The notes beneath the pieces were generated by a model. That model was given only the letters and a program-made list of their open reading frames with translations. It made no database searches and was not told the DNA's origin. A program made the position numbers and the translations under genes. Positions 1 to 17,403 of a DNA stretch of 46,859 nucleotides are shown here, piece by piece. How positions within the stretch are numbered: position 1 is the first letter of the stretch; the number at the start of each line of letters is the position of its first letter. Source of the stretch: Verrucomicrobiaceae bacterium E54 (lineage in GTDB: Bacteria > Verrucomicrobiota > Verrucomicrobiia > Verrucomicrobiales > Akkermansiaceae); NCBI GenBank assembly GCA_022548915.1, contig JAKZES010000044.1, forward strand, positions 1 through 46,859, given 5' to 3'.

Positions 1-91
1 ATTGCGCCATGCCAAAAACTACCCGCCAAGGCCTCATCCAAAAAGCTCCGCGTTTCCCGACAGCCTCTCAAGCTCGCGGTCCGTACGGGGC
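1..91. repeat. Left copy of 91-bp terminal inverted repeat
   Basis: Bases 1-91 are the exact reverse complement of 46765-46855; identity stops at base 92. It contains the 15-base core AAGCTCGCGGTCCGT at 70-84, which also occurs in the hairpin repeat near 30.84 kb. Because the window holds rpoBC and other core genes, these ends are best read as two copies of a dispersed repeat at which a contig assembly stopped, rather than telomeres of a linear replicon. No complete gene is visible inside it. Confidence 0.9.
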
Positions 92-96
92 GGACC

Positions 97-136
97 CCAA
101 AAAAGCCCGGTCCCGCGTATTGCGAAACCGGGCTTT
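97..136 (-). terminator. Intrinsic terminator of the rpoBC operon
   Basis: Read on the minus strand just after the rpoC stop codon: a GC-rich stem AAGCCCGGT / ACCGGGCTT (plus-strand arms 127-135 and 103-111), a 15-base loop, then a run of six T (plus-strand A run 99-104). This is a standard Rho-independent terminator and closes the long operon about 20 bases downstream of rpoC. Confidence 0.88.
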
Positions 137-156
137 GGAATGGATTCGACGACCGG

Positions 157-4335
<4,179 letters not shown>

Positions 4336-4375
4336 GATGGATAATTCTCGTAAGTTGGGTCGGGGTTGCGGGCGA

Positions 4376-8323
<3,948 letters not shown>

Positions 8324-8416
8324 GATGTGGTGGTGGTGCGGAGTGCGGTTTGAGCCCGGACCGAATCAACGGCCGGGCGGTTAGAATTTCAGGGAGTGGA
8401 GCGGGCTTCCGGAATC

Positions 8417-8451
8417 GGCGGAAACGTTCGTCGGTGCCGAACGCTTCCGCC
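8417..8451 (-). promoter_or_regulatory. Long hairpin in the rplL-rpoB spacer
   Basis: Two 14-base arms (8417-8430 and 8438-8451) pair with one mismatch around a 7-base loop. On the transcript it lies about 95 bases upstream of the rpoB start. There is no T-run, so it is not a simple terminator. By analogy with the rplL-rpoB spacer of other bacteria, where attenuation or RNase III cleavage sets the ribosomal-protein to polymerase ratio, it is a candidate processing site (inference). Confidence 0.55.
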
Positions 8452-8466
8452 GGTGCCGGATGGGCC

Positions 8467-8494
8467 CCGGAGGCGCCCCTCGGGGCATCTCCGG
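8467..8494 (-). promoter_or_regulatory. Second hairpin in the rplL-rpoB spacer
   Basis: An imperfect GC-rich stem (CCGGAG... at 8467 pairing with ...CTCCGG ending at 8494) sits about 20 bases downstream of the rplL stop on the transcript. It lacks a T tract. It could be a weak attenuator or a 3'-end stabiliser for the rplL message. Confidence 0.45.
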
Positions 8495-8514
8495 AACCAC
8501 GAATCCGTGCGGTC

Positions 8515-8895
8515 TTACTTGAGTTCGACCTTGGCGCCGGCCTCTTCGAGCTTCTTCTTGGCCTCTTCGGCAGCGTCCTTGGCGGCGCCTTCGACGAGGG
8601 TGGAAGGAGCTGCTTCGACCAACTTCTTGGCGTCGGCGAGACCCAGACCGGGAACCACTTCGCGCACGGCCTTGATGACGGCAATCTTGTTGCCGCCAGC
8701 TTCAGCCAGCACGACGTCGAAGTCGGTCTTCTCTTCAGCGGCTTCGGCAGGACCGGCCGCAGGGCCGGCCGCGACAGCAGCCACCGGAGCAGCGGCGGAA
8801 ACGCCCCACTCCTCTTCCAGTTTTTTCACGAGTTCGGCAGCTTCCAGAACGGTAAGCTTTCCGAGTTCTTCAGCAATTGCAGCAATATCAGCCAT
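8515..8895 (-). CDS. rplL: 50S ribosomal protein L7/L12
   Basis: Ribosomal stalk protein (126 aa) that recruits elongation factors; several copies per ribosome. It has an N-terminal dimerisation helix ([21 protein letters not shown]), an Ala/Pro/Gly hinge around residues 35-55, and the C-terminal factor-binding domain ([34 protein letters not shown]). It is the only gene of the operon with a perfect Shine-Dalgarno sequence (AGGAG, 7 bases before ATG). This fits its need for about four-fold higher synthesis than its neighbours. A 130-base spacer separates it from rplJ. Confidence 0.98.
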   Translation of the reverse strand: MADIAAIAEELGKLTVLEAAELVKKLEEEWGVSAAAPVAAVAAGPAAGPAEAAEEKTDFDVVLAEAGGNKIAVIKAVREVVPGLGLADAKKLVEAAPSTLVEGAAKDAAEEAKKKLEEAGAKVELK

Positions 8896-8902
8896 TGTTT
8901 TT

Positions 8903-8907
8903 CTCCT
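8903..8907 (-). promoter_or_regulatory. Shine-Dalgarno AGGAG of rplL
   Basis: The minus strand reads AACAGGAGAAAAACA immediately before the rplL ATG, an optimal ribosome-binding site. No other gene of the tuf-rpoC operon has a comparable match in its upstream 15 bases. Confidence 0.85.
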
Positions 8908-9025
8908 GTTCGGTATCGTCGCGGCGGGAAGCCTCCCACCATTTCATCCCGTGGCCACGGGACGACGAGGAACCATTGTGTGTTCGGGCGCCACCCGGAG
9001 AGGCGGCACCGTCCGTTCAGATTGT

Positions 9026-9538
9026 TCAGTCTTCCGATTTGAATTTCGCCTGGATGACCCGGGCGAGAGACGAAGCGGGTTCGTTGAGGGTGCGCACCAG
9101 CTGGGAAGCGGGGGCGTTGATTGTGGAAAGCAGGGTCGCCAGCAGCACCTCGCGGGCCGGAAGCTCGGCAATCGCCTTGACCTGCTCTTCGTCGAGGATG
9201 TCCCCGTCGAGGATGCCGAGCTTGATCGCCGGCTTCTTGAACTCCTTCTCGAAGGACTTGAGGACCTTGGCGGCGGCGGCCACGTCGGCCTCGCCGGTGA
9301 CGAAGGCGGTCTGGCCGACCAGCGATTCGCCGGGATCGGGCAGGCCGGCCTCGGTCAGGGCCTTCTTCATGTAGGTGTTCTTGGCGACGTGGCACTCGGC
9401 ACCGGTGGCGGCGAGGCGGGTGCGGAGTTCGGAGAACTCCGGCACGGTCATGCCGGTGTATTCCACCACCAGCACGAAGGGCGAGGAGTTCACCCGTTCG
9501 AGCAGCTCGTCGATGATGATCTTCTTGTCGGGATTCAT
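9026..9538 (-). CDS. rplJ: 50S ribosomal protein L10
   Basis: L10 (170 aa) forms the base of the L7/L12 stalk: its N-terminal domain binds 23S rRNA and its C-terminal helix binds L12 dimers. Recognisable blocks are KKIIIDELLERVNSSPFVLV, YTGMTVPEFSELRTRL, CHVAKNTYMKKALTEAGL and the C-terminal ASQLVRTLNEPASSLARVIQ. It starts with ATG 12 bases after rplA and has no evident Shine-Dalgarno sequence, so it is probably coupled to rplA translation. Length is normal. Confidence 0.97.
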   Translation of the reverse strand: MNPDKKIIIDELLERVNSSPFVLVVEYTGMTVPEFSELRTRLAATGAECHVAKNTYMKKALTEAGLPDPGESLVGQTAFVTGEADVAAAAKVLKSFEKEFKKPAIKLGILDGDILDEEQVKAIAELPAREVLLATLLSTINAPASQLVRTLNEPASSLARVIQAKFKSED

Positions 9539-9550
9539 GGCGGCAGTGGA

Positions 9551-10252
9551 TTAGATGGTGGCGAAAACGTTGGATTCGATCGGCACGCCCGGGCTCATGG
9601 CCGCGGTCACCGTGACGCTGCGGATGAAGTTGCCCTTGGCCGCGGGCGGCTTGGCCTTGATCACGCTGTCGATGAATGCCTGGGCATTCTCAACGAGCGC
9701 CTTGTCCTCGAACGACGCGCGGCCGACAGCCCCGGCGATGTTGCCGTTCTTGTCGAGCTTGTAGTCGATCCGGCCGGCCTTGACTTCCTTGACCGCCTTG
9801 GCGGTGTCGTCGGTCACGGTGCCGGTCTTGGGGTTCGGCATCAGGCCGCGGGGTCCGAGGACCCGGGCGATCTTGCGGACCTCGGTCATCGCCTCGGGAG
9901 TGGCGATGGCGACGTCGAAATCGGTGAAGCCCTCCTGAACCTTCTTGATCAGTTCCTCGAAGCCGACGTGCTCGGCGCCGGCCTGCGTGGCCGCATCGGC
10001 GGCGGCGCCTGCGGCGAAGACGGCGACGCGGACGTTCTTGCCGGTGCCGTGGGGCAGGGAAACCGAACCGCGGACCATCTGGTCGCTCTTGCGCGGGTCC
10101 ACGCCGAGGTGGAAGGAAACGGTGACGGTCGGGTCGAACTTCGGTGCCGGGAATTTCTTCACGGCAGCGACAGCCTCATCCAGACCGTAGGTCTTGCCGC
10201 CCTCCACGAGGGCGGCGGCTTTCTGGTATCGTTTGCTGCGTTGTTTGGCCAT
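9551..10252 (-). CDS. rplA: 50S ribosomal protein L1
   Basis: L1 (233 aa) builds the mobile L1 stalk at the ribosomal E site and in many bacteria represses its own operon. The start was set at the ATG giving [20 protein letters not shown], which matches the family. The frame stays open 45 codons further upstream, but that stretch is low-quality and runs into the rplK end. Family blocks [32 protein letters not shown] and [16 protein letters not shown] are intact. Confidence 0.97.
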   Translation of the reverse strand: MAKQRSKRYQKAAALVEGGKTYGLDEAVAAVKKFPAPKFDPTVTVSFHLGVDPRKSDQMVRGSVSLPHGTGKNVRVAVFAAGAAADAATQAGAEHVGFEELIKKVQEGFTDFDVAIATPEAMTEVRKIARVLGPRGLMPNPKTGTVTDDTAKAVKEVKAGRIDYKLDKNGNIAGAVGRASFEDKALVENAQAFIDSVIKAKPPAAKGNFIRSVTVTAAMSPGVPIESNVFATI

Positions 10253-10340
10253 TTCTGGTTGGGGTTGCAGTGCGAACGGATTCCGGGCGGAACCCTCCTG
10301 CGGTTTTCGGGGGATCCGGCGGAGCCGGACCGCGAAAGTC

Positions 10341-10769
10341 TTACATGCCTTCGATTTCGAGGCCCATCTGGCGCGCCGTGCCGGCAAGAATGCGGGCGGC
10401 GGCCTCCGGATCGCTGGTGTTGAGGTCGTCCATCTTGATCTCGACGACTTCCATCAGCTTGGCCTTGGAAATCTTGCCGACCGACTTTTTGTTCGGTTCA
10501 CCGGAACCCGAAGCGATGCCGGCCGCCTTCTTGAGAAGGTTCGCCGCCGGCGGCTTCTTGGTGATGAAGGTGAAGCTCTTGTCCTTGAAGACGGTGATGA
10601 TGCACGGCAGCACTTCGCCCTGCTGGGCCTGGGTGGCGGCGTTGAACTCCTTGCAGAAGCCCATGATGTTCACACCGGCCTGACCGAGGGCGGGGCCGAC
10701 GGGAGGGGACGGATTGGCGCCTCCAGCCGGAATCTGGAGCTTGATGACGTTGGTGATTTCCTTGGCCAT
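10341..10769 (-). CDS. rplK: 50S ribosomal protein L11
   Basis: L11 (142 aa) lies in the GTPase-associated centre with 23S helices 43/44 and is needed for stringent-factor activation. The N-terminal [20 protein letters not shown] block and the Pro-rich switch are present, as is the C-terminal RNA-binding [20 protein letters not shown]. The start ATG giving MAKEITNV is chosen over an upstream in-frame start that would overlap nusG. The 55-base leader contains four 8-bp tandem repeats (separate entry) instead of a Shine-Dalgarno sequence. Confidence 0.97.
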   Translation of the reverse strand: MAKEITNVIKLQIPAGGANPSPPVGPALGQAGVNIMGFCKEFNAATQAQQGEVLPCIITVFKDKSFTFITKKPPAANLLKKAAGIASGSGEPNKKSVGKISKAKLMEVVEIKMDDLNTSDPEAAARILAGTARQMGLEIEGM

Positions 10770-10785
10770 GGATGTGTTTGGTAAA

Positions 10786-10817
10786 TGCTGAAATACTGAA
10801 ACTCTGAAATGCTGAAA
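10786..10817 (-). repeat. Four 8-bp tandem repeats upstream of rplK
   Basis: On the transcript this reads as four consecutive octamers of the form TTTCAGNN (variable last two bases CA, AG, TA, CA), filling most of the nusG-rplK spacer and ending 16 bases before the rplK ATG. Similar degenerate short tandem arrays lie immediately upstream of the TIGR02206 gene and arsC. Confidence 0.9.
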
Positions 10818-10824
10818 CCGGGGG

Positions 10825-11394
10825 TCAGTCGCGTTCGACCTGCCAGTACTCGAGTTCGACCGGTGTCGCGCGACCGAAGATGGTGACGGAGACACGGAGC
10901 TTGCCCTTCTCCGGGTCGATCTCCTCGACCACGCCGGTCTGGCTCTGGAAGGGGCCGTCGGCCACCTTGACGGTGTCGCCGACCTCGAAGCTGATGGCCG
11001 GGCGGGCGCTTTCCTCGCGCTCGGCGATCTGGGAAAGCATGGCGTCCACCTCGCGCTGGCGCATCGGAATCGGCCGGTCCTTGGTGCCGGCGAAGCCGAT
11101 CACACCTTCCATCTCCTTGATGAAATACCAGGTCTCCTCGACGAGCTGGTTGTCCTCCGTGAGGAGGTTCATGTTGACGATGATGTAGCCGGGGAAGAAT
11201 TTCTTCTTCGTCTCGGTCTTCTTGCCGCCCCGGATTTCCGAAACCATTTCCATCGGCACGAGCACCTCGAAGATGCGGTCACCGAGTTCCTCGGCTTCGG
11301 CCTGGCGCTTGATGCGATCGCGCACCTTCTGCTCCTGACCGGAGAGAACGTGGACGACGTACCACTGTTTTTCGGGTGGCGGAATGACGGGCAT
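10825..11394 (-). CDS. nusG: Transcription termination/antitermination protein NusG
   Basis: NusG (189 aa) binds the RNA polymerase clamp and links it to Rho or to ribosomal S10. The NGN domain (residues about 8-120) contains [12 protein letters not shown] and [12 protein letters not shown]. The C-terminal KOW domain is [20 protein letters not shown] (about residues 135-185). It begins 15 bases after secE, the usual secE-nusG pairing. The N terminus [10 protein letters not shown] is slightly extended relative to E. coli. There is no Shine-Dalgarno match. Confidence 0.97.
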   Translation of the reverse strand: MPVIPPPEKQWYVVHVLSGQEQKVRDRIKRQAEAEELGDRIFEVLVPMEMVSEIRGGKKTETKKKFFPGYIIVNMNLLTEDNQLVEETWYFIKEMEGVIGFAGTKDRPIPMRQREVDAMLSQIAEREESARPAISFEVGDTVKVADGPFQSQTGVVEEIDPEKGKLRVSVTIFGRATPVELEYWQVERD

Positions 11395-11409
11395 GACAAA
11401 GAAGGAAGC

Positions 11410-11646
11410 TCAGCGGCCGATGCCGCCGAGGCTGGTGAGGAAGAAGACGACCTGAGCGTGCACGATGTCCCACAGCGCGACGAAGCCCGCAAGCAGGACC
11501 GTGGCGATCAGCACGACGACGGTGGAATCGACAAGCTCCTTGAACTTGCGGAACCCCTTGATCTTGGGGTCCGACTCCCAGGGCCAGTTGGCCTTGCGGA
11601 GCTCACCTTTGACCTCGCCGATGAAGCGGGAGACTTTCGCGAACAT
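11410..11646 (-). CDS. secE: Preprotein translocase subunit SecE
   Basis: Small essential clamp subunit of the SecYEG channel (78 aa). It has the amphipathic FIGEVKGELRKANWPW segment, where the Trp-Pro pair is the family signature. One transmembrane helix follows at about residues 40-60 (STVVVLIATVLLAGFVALWD). The ATG giving MFAKVSRF was chosen; the open frame upstream runs through the tRNA-Trp gene and cannot be coding. It sits between tRNA-Trp and nusG as in many bacteria. The leader shows two degenerate 8-bp repeats (11649-11664). Confidence 0.95.
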   Translation of the reverse strand: MFAKVSRFIGEVKGELRKANWPWESDPKIKGFRKFKELVDSTVVVLIATVLLAGFVALWDIVHAQVVFFLTSLGGIGR

Positions 11647-11686
11647 GGATACTTGAATACTGGTGGGGAGAGACGGTCGGAGGGAA

Positions 11687-11762
11687 TGGCACGGCAGGAG
11701 GGACTCGAACCCGCAACCCTCGGTTTTGGAGACCGATGCTCTACCAATTGAGCTACTGCCGT
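11687..11762 (-). tRNA. tRNA-Trp (anticodon CCA)
   Basis: A complete cloverleaf on the minus strand: acceptor ACGGCAG/CTGCCGT, D-arm GCTC...GAGC, anticodon stem TCGGT/ACCGA with loop CTCCAAA (anticodon CCA), T-arm with GGTTCGAGTCC, and encoded CCA. It lies between tuf and secE, the common location of tRNA-Trp in this operon. Confidence 0.97.
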
Positions 11763-11786
11763 ATTTTTTCCCGGTTGAGGCGATGG

Positions 11787-11819
11787 CGGGGCACCCCGGG
11801 AGAATCCCAGAGTGCCCCG
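11787..11819 (-). promoter_or_regulatory. Hairpin between tuf and tRNA-Trp (distal)
   Basis: Arms CGGGGCAC (11787-11794) and GTGCCCCG (11812-11819) form an 8-bp GC stem about 25 bases upstream of the mature tRNA-Trp 5' end. It has no T-run. It is a plausible processing signal between the tuf message and the tRNA (inference). Confidence 0.5.
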
Positions 11820-11831
11820 AGAATTGGGCCG

Positions 11832-11851
11832 CTTGCCGGAGGACCGGCAAG
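11832..11851 (-). promoter_or_regulatory. Hairpin immediately downstream of tuf
   Basis: A perfect 8-bp stem CTTGCCGG/CCGGCAAG with a 4-base loop begins 19 bases after the tuf stop. There is no T tract, so readthrough into tRNA-Trp and secE is expected; it may stabilise the 3' end of the abundant tuf message. Confidence 0.55.
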
Positions 11852-11870
11852 ATGACGTCCCGAAGCTGGA

Positions 11871-13055
<1,185 letters not shown>

Positions 13056-13097
13056 GGTGGTGGTTTGCTTTGGACTGCTGATCTTTACTTGTACCGC

Positions 13098-13172
13098 TGG
13101 AGCTTGTGGTGGGAATTGAACCCACGACCTCACCCTTACCAAGGGTGTGCTCTACCCCTGAGCTACACAAGC
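13098..13172 (-). tRNA. tRNA-Thr (anticodon GGT)
   Basis: Minus-strand cloverleaf with acceptor GCTTGTG/CACAAGC, D-arm GCTC...GAGC, anticodon stem CACCC/GGGTG around loop TTGGTAA (anticodon GGT), T-arm GTGGGTTCAATTCCCAC and encoded CCA. It is the first product of the tuf-rpoC transcription unit, 42 bases upstream of tuf. Confidence 0.97.
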
Positions 13173-13276
13173 TTGTCGGCTTTGATGCGAAACCCGGCAG
13201 ACCCATCATCACCCCGTGTCGCAAGATCTGGCGACAACGGAATTCCGAGTTAGGCCCCCCGGGAAAAGCGGGCGGA

Positions 13277-13304
13277 CTCTTACTGAAGCCGACCACCCTG
13301 TCAA
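13277..13304 (-). promoter_or_regulatory. Probable promoter of the tRNA-Thr/tuf operon
   Basis: The minus strand carries a perfect TTGACA -35 box (plus coordinates 13299-13304) preceded by an eight-T AT-rich stretch resembling an UP element. After a 16-base spacer comes TAAGAG as a weak -10 (13277-13282). The start would lie about 95-100 bases upstream of tRNA-Thr. The -10 match is only moderate. The surrounding stretch 13173-13402 holds no gene; it also contains a 9-bp tandem duplication (CTTTCCGGA twice, 13355-13372). Confidence 0.55.
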
Positions 13305-13402
13305 AAAAAATATGGGCCTTGTGCACTTTTGCTCGGAATCCCTGATTTTTGGGGCTTTCCGGACTTTCCGGACCTGCGGGAACGCCCTCTCCGGAGCCGT
13401 TA

Positions 13403-14215
13403 TCAGGAACCCTCTTCCGCCGCTTCGATCCGGCGCGAAAAACGCTCGATCGAAAGGCACCGCCCGCTGGCCGGATCGAGGTCGCCGATCACCCCGCAGA
13501 GGCGGACGGCTCCCTTGGCGACGGGGAAGCGGGTCGGCATGCCGGTCCGGAAACGCCAGACGACGGAATCCACCGCCCGGCCGAGCACCGAATGCTCCGG
13601 ACCGCACATGCCCGCATCGGTCAGCGCCCCGGTCCCGCCGGGAAGGATCCGCTCGTCGGCGGTCTGCACATGGGTGTGGGTTCCGGCGATCAGGGACGCC
13701 GAGCCGTCGAGGGCATGGGCCATGGCGATCTTTTCGCTGGTCGTTTCGGCGTGGAAATCGACGAAAATCATCCGCACGCCCCGCTCCTGGAGCCTGCCGA
13801 TCTCCGCTTCGACCAGCAGGAAAGGGTTTTCCAGCGGCGGCTGGATGAAGGTCCGGCCCTGGGCATGGATCACCGCGACCTCGCCTTTCGGCGTCTCGAG
13901 GACCACGGATCCGGCACCGGGTGTGCCTTCCGGGTAGTTGATCGGCCGCAGCAGACGCGGCTCGGTCGGGAAGTAATCGACGATCTCCTGCTGGTCCCAG
14001 ACGTGGTCGCCGGTGGTGATCACCGCCGCGCCGGCGCGCAGCAGGTCGATGGCGATCTTCGGCGTGATCCCCCGCCCGCCCGCGGCATTCTCGCCATTGA
14101 CCACGATGAAATCCAGCGACAGCTCCTTGCGCAGCGCGGGCAGTTGTTCGATAACCGCCCGGCGCCCGGGTTCACCGACCACATCTCCGAGAAAAAGAAT
14201 TCGCAAGGGTTCCAT
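13403..14215 (-). CDS. YmdB/TIGR00282-family metallophosphoesterase
   Basis: Predicted cytoplasmic binuclear-metal phosphodiesterase (270 aa). The family includes Bacillus YmdB, which acts on 2',3'-cyclic nucleotides. Metal-binding motifs in order: FLGDVVGEPG (residues 8-17), VNGENAAGG, TTGDHVWD, FVDFHAETTSEK and GTHTHVQTADE. It starts with ATG 56 bases from the divergent amidase gene and is followed by the tuf-operon promoter region. In other bacteria ymdB often sits near rny; here that context is absent. The substrate is inferred from family only. Confidence 0.88.
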   Translation of the reverse strand: MEPLRILFLGDVVGEPGRRAVIEQLPALRKELSLDFIVVNGENAAGGRGITPKIAIDLLRAGAAVITTGDHVWDQQEIVDYFPTEPRLLRPINYPEGTPGAGSVVLETPKGEVAVIHAQGRTFIQPPLENPFLLVEAEIGRLQERGVRMIFVDFHAETTSEKIAMAHALDGSASLIAGTHTHVQTADERILPGGTGALTDAGMCGPEHSVLGRAVDSVVWRFRTGMPTRFPVAKGAVRLCGVIGDLDPASGRCLSIERFSRRIEAAEEGS

Positions 14216-14271
14216 GCCGCTTCGCTAGGTCATCGGAGCCCCGAGCGCCCCTCCCGCCAAGCAAATTCCCG

Positions 14272-15558
14272 ATGAAGGCCGCACGATCCATCATTCCCCT
14301 CGCGCTGGTGGCCGCCATCGCGGGCGGCCTGACGTGGTGGTATGTGCAGAAAACGGACTCTCCGCCGGCATCCGGCCCCGGCATCCCGATCGACCAGCCG
14401 CTCGGCGACCACCCCGCCCTGTCGAGCCTCGCCTCCCCGCCCGATTGGAGCGAACTCGATCCCTGGCAATCCACCATTTCCCGCGAGAACTTCGTCGACC
14501 AACTCGAATCGGTCTTCACCGTCACCTCGTCGTGGCGCGACTGGTTCCACATCGGGGAAAAGGACGTGCTGATCGAAACCGGCGTCGATGACGAGCGCTA
14601 CCGTCTGCGCTTCGCGGAGAAATCCCTGACCCAAACTCCCTCCCGAAGCTGGCGCACCGCCTCGGAGTTGGACCCGGCCACCGCCGAACGCCCCCTCGAG
14701 GACGTCCACATCGCCATCGACCCCGGCCACATCGGTGGCCGCTGGGCGAAAATCGAGGAACGCTGGTTTCAGGTCGGCGAGGACCCTCCGGTTCAGGAAG
14801 GAGACATGACCCTGCTCGTGGCGAAGCTGCTCCGGCCCCGCCTCGAGGCCCTCGGCGCCGACGTCTCCCTCGTCCGGGACCAGCTCGAACCAGTCACCGA
14901 CTACCGGCCCGAATCGCTGATGGACGCCGCCCGGGAGATCCAGCCGGACTCGCCCCAGCAGCTCGCCGAGCGCCTCTTCTACCGCACGGCGGAAATCCGG
15001 GCCCGGGCGGAAAAGGTCAACGACGAACTCAAGCCCGACCTCGTCCTCTGCCTCCACTTCAACGCCGAAGGCTGGGGCAACCCCGAGGATCCGACGCTGG
15101 TCGACCGCCACCATTTCCACCTGCTCGTCAACGGCGCCTACACCGACGGGGAAATCGCCCTCGCCGATCAACGCCATCACGCCGTCCGCAAGATCGTCGA
15201 GGGCATCCACGACGAGGAAGTCGCGCTCGCCGGCGCCATTGCCAGCCGTTTCGCGAACGACACCCGCCTGCCGCCCTACCTCTACGAGATCAACTCGAAA
15301 CGCGCGCTCAACATCGACAGCAACCCCTACATCTGGGCCCGCAACCTGCTCGCCAACCGACTCTACCAATGCCCGGTGGTCTTTCTCGAGCCCTACGTGA
15401 TGAACTCGACCCTCGACTATCCACGCATCCAGGCGGGCGACTACAAGGGAACCCGAAAGGTCGCGGGCAAGGACCAGCCGTCGATCTTCCGCGAGTATGC
15501 CGACTCGGTCGCGGCGGGACTCGCCGAGTACTACCGGGCGGCGCGGCCCATCGAGTAG
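14272..15558 (+). CDS. N-acetylmuramoyl-L-alanine amidase (Amidase_3 type)
   Basis: Predicted membrane-anchored zinc amidase (428 aa) cleaving the peptide from N-acetylmuramic acid in peptidoglycan. Residues 7-24 form a single signal anchor. The catalytic domain starts near residue 145 with HIAIDPGHIGG (zinc His). It continues with QEGDMTLLVAKLL (zinc Glu), LVLCLHFNAEG (zinc His) and FLEPYVMN (catalytic Glu). The roughly 120 residues between anchor and catalytic domain match no domain I recognise. It starts 56 bases from the divergent YmdB-like gene, so the two may share a regulatory region. Confidence 0.85.
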   Translation: MKAARSIIPLALVAAIAGGLTWWYVQKTDSPPASGPGIPIDQPLGDHPALSSLASPPDWSELDPWQSTISRENFVDQLESVFTVTSSWRDWFHIGEKDVLIETGVDDERYRLRFAEKSLTQTPSRSWRTASELDPATAERPLEDVHIAIDPGHIGGRWAKIEERWFQVGEDPPVQEGDMTLLVAKLLRPRLEALGADVSLVRDQLEPVTDYRPESLMDAAREIQPDSPQQLAERLFYRTAEIRARAEKVNDELKPDLVLCLHFNAEGWGNPEDPTLVDRHHFHLLVNGAYTDGEIALADQRHHAVRKIVEGIHDEEVALAGAIASRFANDTRLPPYLYEINSKRALNIDSNPYIWARNLLANRLYQCPVVFLEPYVMNSTLDYPRIQAGDYKGTRKVAGKDQPSIFREYADSVAAGLAEYYRAARPIE

Positions 15559-15637
15559 GAGAGACCATGCTCCGATTCAAGCCGGCCGGCCTGGCCGCGG
15601 TCGCGGGCGGTGGAAAAGGACTTTGTCGCCCGGCCGC

Positions 15638-16576
15638 ATGGCATACCCTCAACGAGATCCCGCCACAAAACCACTGATCCCCGATCCCTTGGCACCCGGC
15701 ACTCCATCCCACCTTCTGCTCTGCGGCCACGGTTACGTCGGCCAGGCCACCACCCGCGATTTCCTCGCCGCCGGCTGGCAAGTCACCGCCATCAACCGGG
15801 GCAGTGGCTGCGGCGGCTCGCCGCAGGCGGTGGAAGCGGCGGCCCGCCGCTCAAACCTCTCCTCACTCACCGCCGACCTCTCCTCCCGGGAAGACATCCA
15901 CCGGCTCGCCGCCGCCATTCCCGCGCCCGACTTCATCGTTCACTGCGCGTCCTCCGGCCGCGGCGGGGCCGAGGCCTACCGCCACGTCTATCTCGACGGC
16001 TGCCGCCACCTGCTTGAAGCCTTCCCCGGCGTTCCGTTGCTCTTCACCTCCTCCACCTCGGTCTATGGCCAGACCGACGGCCGCGTGGTCACCGAGGAAA
16101 GTCCCGCCCAGCCCGACCGCGAGACCGGCCACCTCCTGCGCGAGACCGAGGACCTCGTCCTGTCGCATGACGGAATCGTCTTCCGCCTCGCCGGCATCTA
16201 CGGCCCGCACCGTAGTGTGATCCTGAAGAAGTTCCTCGCCGGCGAATCGACCCTCGAGGAGGACGGTCGGCGCTTCCTCAACCAGATCCACCGCGACGAC
16301 GCCGCCAGCGCCATCCTGCACGCGGCGACCACTTCCCTGCCCGGCGGACTCTACAACGTCGCCGACTCCCACCCGCGCAGCCAGCTCGACACCTTCACGG
16401 CCTTGGCGGAACTCTTCGATCGCCCGCTGCCCCCGAGCGTCCCCCGCGACCTCAACCGCAAACGCGGCTGGACCCACAAGCAGGTCTCCAACGCCAAACT
16501 CCGGGCCGCAGGCTGGGAACCCCGGCACCCGGATTTCCTGAAGGCGGCGGAAAGCGTCGCCGCGAGCCTCGGCTAG
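15638..16576 (+). CDS. NAD(P)-dependent SDR/epimerase-like protein
   Basis: Extended-SDR Rossmann protein (312 aa from the chosen ATG) resembling the YeeZ/NAD-dependent epimerase group. The dinucleotide-binding motif CGHGYVGQATTRDFL comes early, followed by TSSTSVYGQTDGRVVTEES (Ser and Tyr of the active site) and RLAGIYGPHRS. The C-terminal part NQIHRDDAASAILHA...GLYNVADSHPRSQ is typical of sugar-nucleotide epimerases. The ORF is open further upstream, but those codons are Arg-rich shadow sequence overlapping the amidase; MAYPQRDP is the first sensible start. Substrate unknown. Confidence 0.75.
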   Translation: MAYPQRDPATKPLIPDPLAPGTPSHLLLCGHGYVGQATTRDFLAAGWQVTAINRGSGCGGSPQAVEAAARRSNLSSLTADLSSREDIHRLAAAIPAPDFIVHCASSGRGGAEAYRHVYLDGCRHLLEAFPGVPLLFTSSTSVYGQTDGRVVTEESPAQPDRETGHLLRETEDLVLSHDGIVFRLAGIYGPHRSVILKKFLAGESTLEEDGRRFLNQIHRDDAASAILHAATTSLPGGLYNVADSHPRSQLDTFTALAELFDRPLPPSVPRDLNRKRGWTHKQVSNAKLRAAGWEPRHPDFLKAAESVAASLG

Positions 16577-16582
16577 CCACGT

Positions 16583-16825
16583 TTATTCATCCGGACCCGT
16601 TTTCTCGGATCGGAGAAACACGCACCCCACGGCGATTCCAACCGCCAGAACAATGCACAGGGGCCGCGGCCATCCACCGTCGTAGCTGACCTTCATCCCA
16701 GATTCAGCAGCTTCCTTGGCCCATTCATCGAACTCCCGACGCTCCATGACCTGGGTCCACCACAAAAGGGCCGCGATCGAAACGGAGGCGAGCGCAGTAT
16801 AAATTCTAACCAAGCGCTCGATCAT
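16583..16825 (-). CDS. Small hypothetical membrane protein
   Basis: 80-aa protein with two predicted transmembrane segments (about residues 8-24 and 57-72) flanking a charged loop (MERREFDEWAKEAAESG). Tail-to-tail with the SDR gene (6 bases apart) and 16 bases from the next minus-strand gene. No family is recognised. Real coding is supported only by its position and a sensible membrane-protein composition. Confidence 0.5.
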   Translation of the reverse strand: MIERLVRIYTALASVSIAALLWWTQVMERREFDEWAKEAAESGMKVSYDGGWPRPLCIVLAVGIAVGCVFLRSEKTGPDE

Positions 16826-16841
16826 GCCTTTGGTATCGGGT

Positions 16842-17333
16842 TCATTGCTTTTTCATCTCCTCCGTGATCCGCTTGAGTGCCTTGTGAAGCGGCGACTCCG
16901 CCTTGAGGTTGGTGATCTTCACGTCGACCAAGTAGCCGTCATCGGCCTCGGCGACCTTGTAAACGCACTCGAGGACCGCCTCGAGCAGTTCCTCGGTCTG
17001 GTGTTCCTGCTCGACCTCGCCGTAGTCCAATTCGATCCGGTACTTCCGCCCGGAATCGAAGAACGGATTCACCTTGATCCCGGCGACGCTCGCCAGGTTG
17101 ATGTTGCCCTGTTCATTGAATGAAACCGAGGGCGGCACGTATGGCAGTCCGATGGCATGGAAAGCCGTATCCGGAAGCGCCTTGCCGATGATGAACGGCA
17201 CCTCCACCACCGCTATCTCGCCCTGCAGCGTGTCGAGCGGCTGGGGCACCAGGGTCAGACCATCTTCCGTGGCATGGGCGGTCACGGCTAGGGCGACAGC
17301 GGCAAGCAGATTGGAAACCACACAGATTTTCAT
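16842..17333 (-). CDS. Hypothetical secreted protein
   Basis: 163 aa from the ATG giving MKICVVSNLLAAVALAVTAHA, a good Sec signal peptide with cleavage after AHA. The mature part is acidic, mostly beta (IAVVEVPFIIGKAL, YRIELDYGEVEQEHQTEEL) and ends in a Lys-rich helix. No domain recognised. A longer upstream start (17381) would precede the signal peptide with unrelated residues and was rejected. Confidence 0.6.
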   Translation of the reverse strand: MKICVVSNLLAAVALAVTAHATEDGLTLVPQPLDTLQGEIAVVEVPFIIGKALPDTAFHAIGLPYVPPSVSFNEQGNINLASVAGIKVNPFFDSGRKYRIELDYGEVEQEHQTEELLEAVLECVYKVAEADDGYLVDVKITNLKAESPLHKALKRITEEMKKQ

Positions 17334-17403
17334 CGGTCGACAACCTAGTCGAACGACCAGGAATCGGAAAGACCGAACCAAGCCCCCTCAGTCCCGCCGT
17401 GGC

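Noticed and set aside
8396-10423. 675-codon plus-strand frame across rplL, rplJ and rplA
   Set aside because: Same composition artefact; it crosses several real genes and intergenic leaders on the other strand.
11763-11870. rpmG (L33) gene between tuf and secE, as found in many bacteria
   Set aside because: The interval holds only two hairpins and then tRNA-Trp; no short frame with the L33 Cys motifs exists on either strand.
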